DNA of 8,254 nucleotides from Candidatus Campbelliibacteriota bacterium. GTDB taxonomy: Bacteria > Patescibacteriota > Minisyncoccia > UBA9983. Below the pieces are notes generated by a model that was not told where the DNA came from, did not search any database, and worked only from the letters and a program-made list of their open reading frames with translations. The stretch covers positions 1 to 8,254 of the forward strand of contig QIJB01000014.1 of assembly GCA_003231675.1 (NCBI GenBank), written 5' to 3'. Position 1 is the first letter of the stretch. Each line of letters starts with the position of its first letter. Of the stretch, positions 6,595 to 8,254 are shown piece by piece. A program made the translations under genes and the position numbers.

Positions 6595-7376
6595 TTATTT
6601 ATCACGCCAGACTTTGTAACAGGGATGAAATGCGCGCCATCCGTCTTTTTTGTGAAGTTCTCCGACAATATAATCTTTGTCAATCTCTCGCGGTTTGGCA
6701 TTGAGAGGTTTCCCGTCCTCCTCAAAGAATTCAACACCGATATCCTTTTCAAAAAAAGGAATATTAAATATTTTGGCATATGTCGGAATTTTGTATTCCA
6801 ACATGCCGACTTCTCTGTTTTTTACGGCAAGATATTTTTCAAAAAATATCTTGGGAAAAACCTGCAAAATAAACAGGCAACATAGCGGCCGCTCTTTCCA
6901 GTTGTAATTCTTTTCCGTATAATCAAGAAAATTAAGGTAATTTTGCCTGCCCCTCCTCCCTCTTTGGTCCAGTCCCAATTCTCCTCTATTTTTTTGTCCA
7001 GCGGTCTCAACCCGGATAAAAATATTTGCCCCCTTTGAATACCTTTGAACAGGTTAAGAAAGGAATCAAAAACCAACATGTCCCATTGAACAATCACCAC
7101 GCTGTCCCAAACCAAATTTTTCCCTCGCTTTTCATACCAATCAAGAATCAGCAAGTCTCCGTTAATCCATTTCCATTCCGCAGACTTTTCTCCGGAATAA
7201 GCGTAAAAGTCATTAAGGTATTTTCCAAGCCTGTCTTCATACTCTTTGGCTTGTTTTTGTTCTCCGCCGTAAAGCCCGAAGATTTTCAAGCCCGGATTTG
7301 TCTTTTTGAGAAGTCGCAAGCGGTTTTCGCAAACCTCAGGCTCTTTATAGAACCAAAATAATATGGCGAGATTCAT
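6595..7376 (-). CDS. Glycosyltransferase-like hypothetical protein, interrupted by a -1 frameshift
   Basis: The frame from the ATG at 7376 runs well (MNLAILFWFYKEPEVC, KTNPGLKIFGLYGGE, VIVQWDMLVF, LDKKIEENWDWTKEG) and then degenerates after about residue 140, stopping at 6822. A frame shifted by -1 takes over near 6950-6960 with QNYLNFLDYTEKNYNW and continues to TAA at 6595, giving about 260 aa if one base is restored. The G-rich stretch ending in G4 (6950-6953) is the likely site, since an extra G yields KEGGGGRQNYLN. The N-terminal part resembles the Rossmann-like start of GT-A glycosyltransferases, with WDM as a possible metal-site remnant, and MLEYKIPTYAKIF recalls acceptor-side segments; this family call is tentative. 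No signal peptide or membrane span is seen. It starts a transcript that continues into pncB 11 nt later. Confidence 0.6.
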
Positions 7377-7391
7377 AAATCCATTGTATCA
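7377..7391 (-). promoter_or_regulatory. Extended -10 promoter, leaderless start for the glycosyltransferase-like gene
   Basis: The minus strand reads TGATACAAT (7383-7391), an extended -10 with a 5/6 hexamer, followed by six bases GGATTT and the ATG at 7376. The predicted start site is the A of the ATG. A -35-like TTGAGC, 16 nt upstream, falls in the loop region of the terminator at 7391-7422, so promoter and terminator are overlaid. It should drive the glycosyltransferase-like gene and pncB. Confidence 0.55.
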
Positions 7392-7422
7392 AAAAACGCG
7401 TGATGCTCAAACATCACGCGTT
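7391..7422 (-). terminator. Strong rho-independent terminator after the 67-aa gene
   Basis: A perfect 11-bp stem, AACGCGTGATG / CATCACGCGTT (7412-7422 and 7395-7405), encloses a 6-nt loop. On the minus strand it runs into six T (7391-7396). It begins 19 nt after the 67-aa gene's stop. The T run touches the extended -10 of the next gene. Confidence 0.9.
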
Positions 7423-7440
7423 CAAACGGCGACATTCCGC

Positions 7441-7644
7441 CTAATGTTTAATGGGCCAAAAAACGGCATCATCTGGAGCGAACTCCAGAAGTTCATTCTC
7501 CTCTTCGCGAGGAGTTCTTCCTCCTCGTTGGAGCGCCGCCAAAAAATCATTGTAATAGACTTCCTCCTGAGGACCGATAATCTTCTCAATGTCTTCCACT
7601 GCAGGAATTTCTTTCTTTTTTCTTCCTCTCTTTTTTGCGCTCAT
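7441..7644 (-). CDS. Small hypothetical protein, 67 aa, charge-split
   Basis: I do not recognise the family. The first 11 residues are strongly basic (MSAKKRGRKKK), while the middle and C-terminal part is acidic (VEDIEKIIGPQEE, REEENELLEFAPDD) and ends in WPIKH. There is no hydrophobic segment, so it is cytosolic and could bind nucleic acid or the ribosome through its basic tail; that is inference. It is believed real because a textbook GGAGG lies exactly six bases before the ATG and a strong terminator follows the TAG stop. The 39-aa basic gene ends 84 nt upstream; I see no convincing promoter in that gap, so the two may be co-transcribed. Confidence 0.72.
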   Translation of the reverse strand: MSAKKRGRKKKEIPAVEDIEKIIGPQEEVYYNDFLAALQRGGRTPREEENELLEFAPDDAVFWPIKH

Positions 7645-7650
7645 ATTATT

Positions 7651-7657
7651 CCTCCCC
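7651..7657 (-). promoter_or_regulatory. Strong Shine-Dalgarno of the 67-aa gene
   Basis: The minus strand reads GGGGAGG, then six bases AATAAT and the ATG at 7644. It is the best Shine-Dalgarno in the window and fixes this start, in contrast to the several starts here that lack one. Confidence 0.75.
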
Positions 7658-7728
7658 TCTTTTTTATTTTAATGTCCAAACAACCCCGGAAAAACCTCCA
7701 AGGCGAAGAACGTGGCGCCGGCGGGCGC

Positions 7729-7848
7729 TTATTTGCGTTTTTTGGCGGCTTTCTTTTCCAGCATTTCTTTCTTTATCGCAAGCCTCTTTTTTGTTTTTTT
7801 GGAGCGAGTCGTTTTCATATTGCCCACTCCAGTTTTTCTTTTTGCCAT
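7729..7848 (-). CDS. Very basic 39-aa peptide
   Basis: The reading frame starts at the ATG at 7848 (MAKRKTGVGNMKTTRSKK...) and ends with KKAAKKRK and TAA at 7729-7731. Eighteen of 39 residues are Lys or Arg and only two are acidic (net about +16), with a helix-prone stretch RLAIKKEMLEKKAAKK. Such composition suits an RNA-, ribosome- or DNA-binding peptide, but I do not recognise it as a known ribosomal protein and claim no function. Support for a real gene is its own perfect -10 TATAAT nine bases before the ATG, and its position between two terminated units. There is no Shine-Dalgarno. A second in-frame ATG at codon 11 is a possible shorter start. Confidence 0.55.
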   Translation of the reverse strand: MAKRKTGVGNMKTTRSKKTKKRLAIKKEMLEKKAAKKRK

Positions 7849-7863
7849 AATGAAACCATTATA
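7849..7863 (-). promoter_or_regulatory. -10 element giving a near-leaderless start for the 39-aa gene
   Basis: The minus strand carries a perfect TATAAT (7858-7863) followed by GGTTTCATT and the ATG at 7848. This is the same nine-base spacing as at rarA, and the two blocks share GG...CATTATG. The -35 region is only a T run from the preceding terminator, so the -35 contribution is weak. Confidence 0.55.
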
Positions 7864-7880
7864 CACCATTAACCTCAAAT

Positions 7881-7906
7881 AAAAAAGAGCCCTCGGACTC
7901 TTTTTT
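7881..7906 (-). terminator. Rho-independent terminator after the helicase gene
   Basis: The minus strand has six A, then GAGTC-CGAG-GGCTC (one G:T pair, tetraloop) and six T (7881-7886). The flanking A6/T6 extends the stem and makes it nearly symmetrical, so it could work in both directions. It lies 48 nt after the helicase stop. Confidence 0.75.
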
Positions 7907-7954
7907 ATGTTTTTATGAATTGATTTTCTCTTCCGGCTTAAAGCCTCCGTTCTC

Positions 7955-8254
7955 TTATCCGATGAAAGTCAACGCCTTCCCTGTCTTCCCCGCCCTACCG
8001 GTCCGTCCGATTCGGTGAATGTAGTCGTCATGAGTGGAAGGCAGTTCGTAATTGATTACATGGCTGACATTCGGAATATCAAGTCCGCGCGCCGCCACGT
8101 CCGTGGCGACGAGAATGTTAACCATATTGTCTTTGAATGATTTCAATGCGACCTGGCGCTGAACATGGTTTTTGTTCCCATGGATTGATTTCACCTTGAA
8201 ACCGCGCTTGGCGAGATTTTCAGACAAATGTTCAACGCCGATTTTCGTCCTCCC
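7955..8254 (-). CDS. DEAD-box RNA helicase, C-terminal part (runs off the right edge)
   Basis: The last 99 residues of an ATP-dependent RNA helicase are present; the start and the N-terminal RecA domain (Q motif, Walker A, DEAD) lie beyond the right edge. The frame is open to the last base, so the TTG at 8227 is internal and not a start. Visible RecA2 motifs are motif IV-type GRTKIGVEHL at the edge, KSIHGNKNHVQRQVALKSF (motif IVa region), motif V VATDVAARGLDIP and motif VI HRIGRTGRAGKTG. The protein ends at TFIG, directly after motif VI, with none of the basic or RNA-binding tail found in many RhlE/DeaD/CshA proteins, so a specific symbol is not justified. Likely role: RNA unwinding in ribosome assembly or mRNA turnover. 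A terminator follows. Confidence 0.92.
   Translation of the reverse strand, partial: GRTKIGVEHLSENLAKRGFKVKSIHGNKNHVQRQVALKSFKDNMVNILVATDVAARGLDIPNVSHVINYELPSTHDDYIHRIGRTGRAGKTGKALTFIG

Noticed and set aside
7363..7872. Plus-strand open frame of 169 aa across 7363-7872
   Set aside because: It spans two terminators, promoters and two minus-strand genes, and its Phe/Ser-rich product is the complement of A-rich coding strands.
7862..7954. Fusion of the helicase tail to the 39-aa peptide through a +1 frame
   Set aside because: The frame is open through both, but a strong terminator and a separate TATAAT lie between them.

Overview
The window looks like part of a small, dense bacterial genome, most likely a Candidate Phyla Radiation / Patescibacteria (Parcubacteria-like) member. 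This is inferred from compact gene packing, lysine-rich short proteins, several lineage-style hypotheticals and a NAD salvage set. TGA is used as a stop (rarA and the 119-aa gene), so there is no sign of the UGA=Gly code of SR1/Gracilibacteria. No rRNA, tRNA, CRISPR array or insertion sequence was seen.

Layout. Positions 1-121 hold a divergent regulatory region: a near-consensus sigma-70 promoter fires leftward out of the window, and a second promoter fires rightward into rarA (122-1360, +), the replication-fork AAA+ ATPase. Everything else is on the minus strand. Reading from the right edge, the order is: the C-terminal end of a DEAD-box RNA helicase (7955 to the edge) with its terminator; a 39-aa very basic peptide (7729-7848); a 67-aa charge-split protein (7441-7644) with a strong terminator; a glycosyltransferase-like gene split by a -1 frameshift (6595-7376); pncB (5357-6583) and its terminator; nadK (4459-5244); a HIT-family gene that is also frameshifted (3900-4423); nadE (2215-3849); a 119-aa hypothetical (1798-2157); and an intact HIT protein (1392-1805) overlapping it by 8 nt.

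Function. pncB, nadE and nadK give nicotinate -> NaMN, NaAD -> NAD and NAD -> NADP. The adenylyltransferase NadD, which links NaMN to NaAD, is not in the window. Two HIT-superfamily nucleotide-binding proteins flank nadE; whether they take part in nucleotide metabolism here is unknown.

The most distinctive signal is regulatory. Four genes (rarA, the 39-aa gene, the 119-aa gene and the glycosyltransferase-like gene) have a good -10 hexamer placed only 6 or 9 nt before the ATG, so their transcripts should be leaderless or nearly so. At least one other gene (67 aa) carries a textbook Shine-Dalgarno. A second surprise is the HIT motif of the 3900-4423 gene, which appears only when a -1 shift near an A6 run is allowed.
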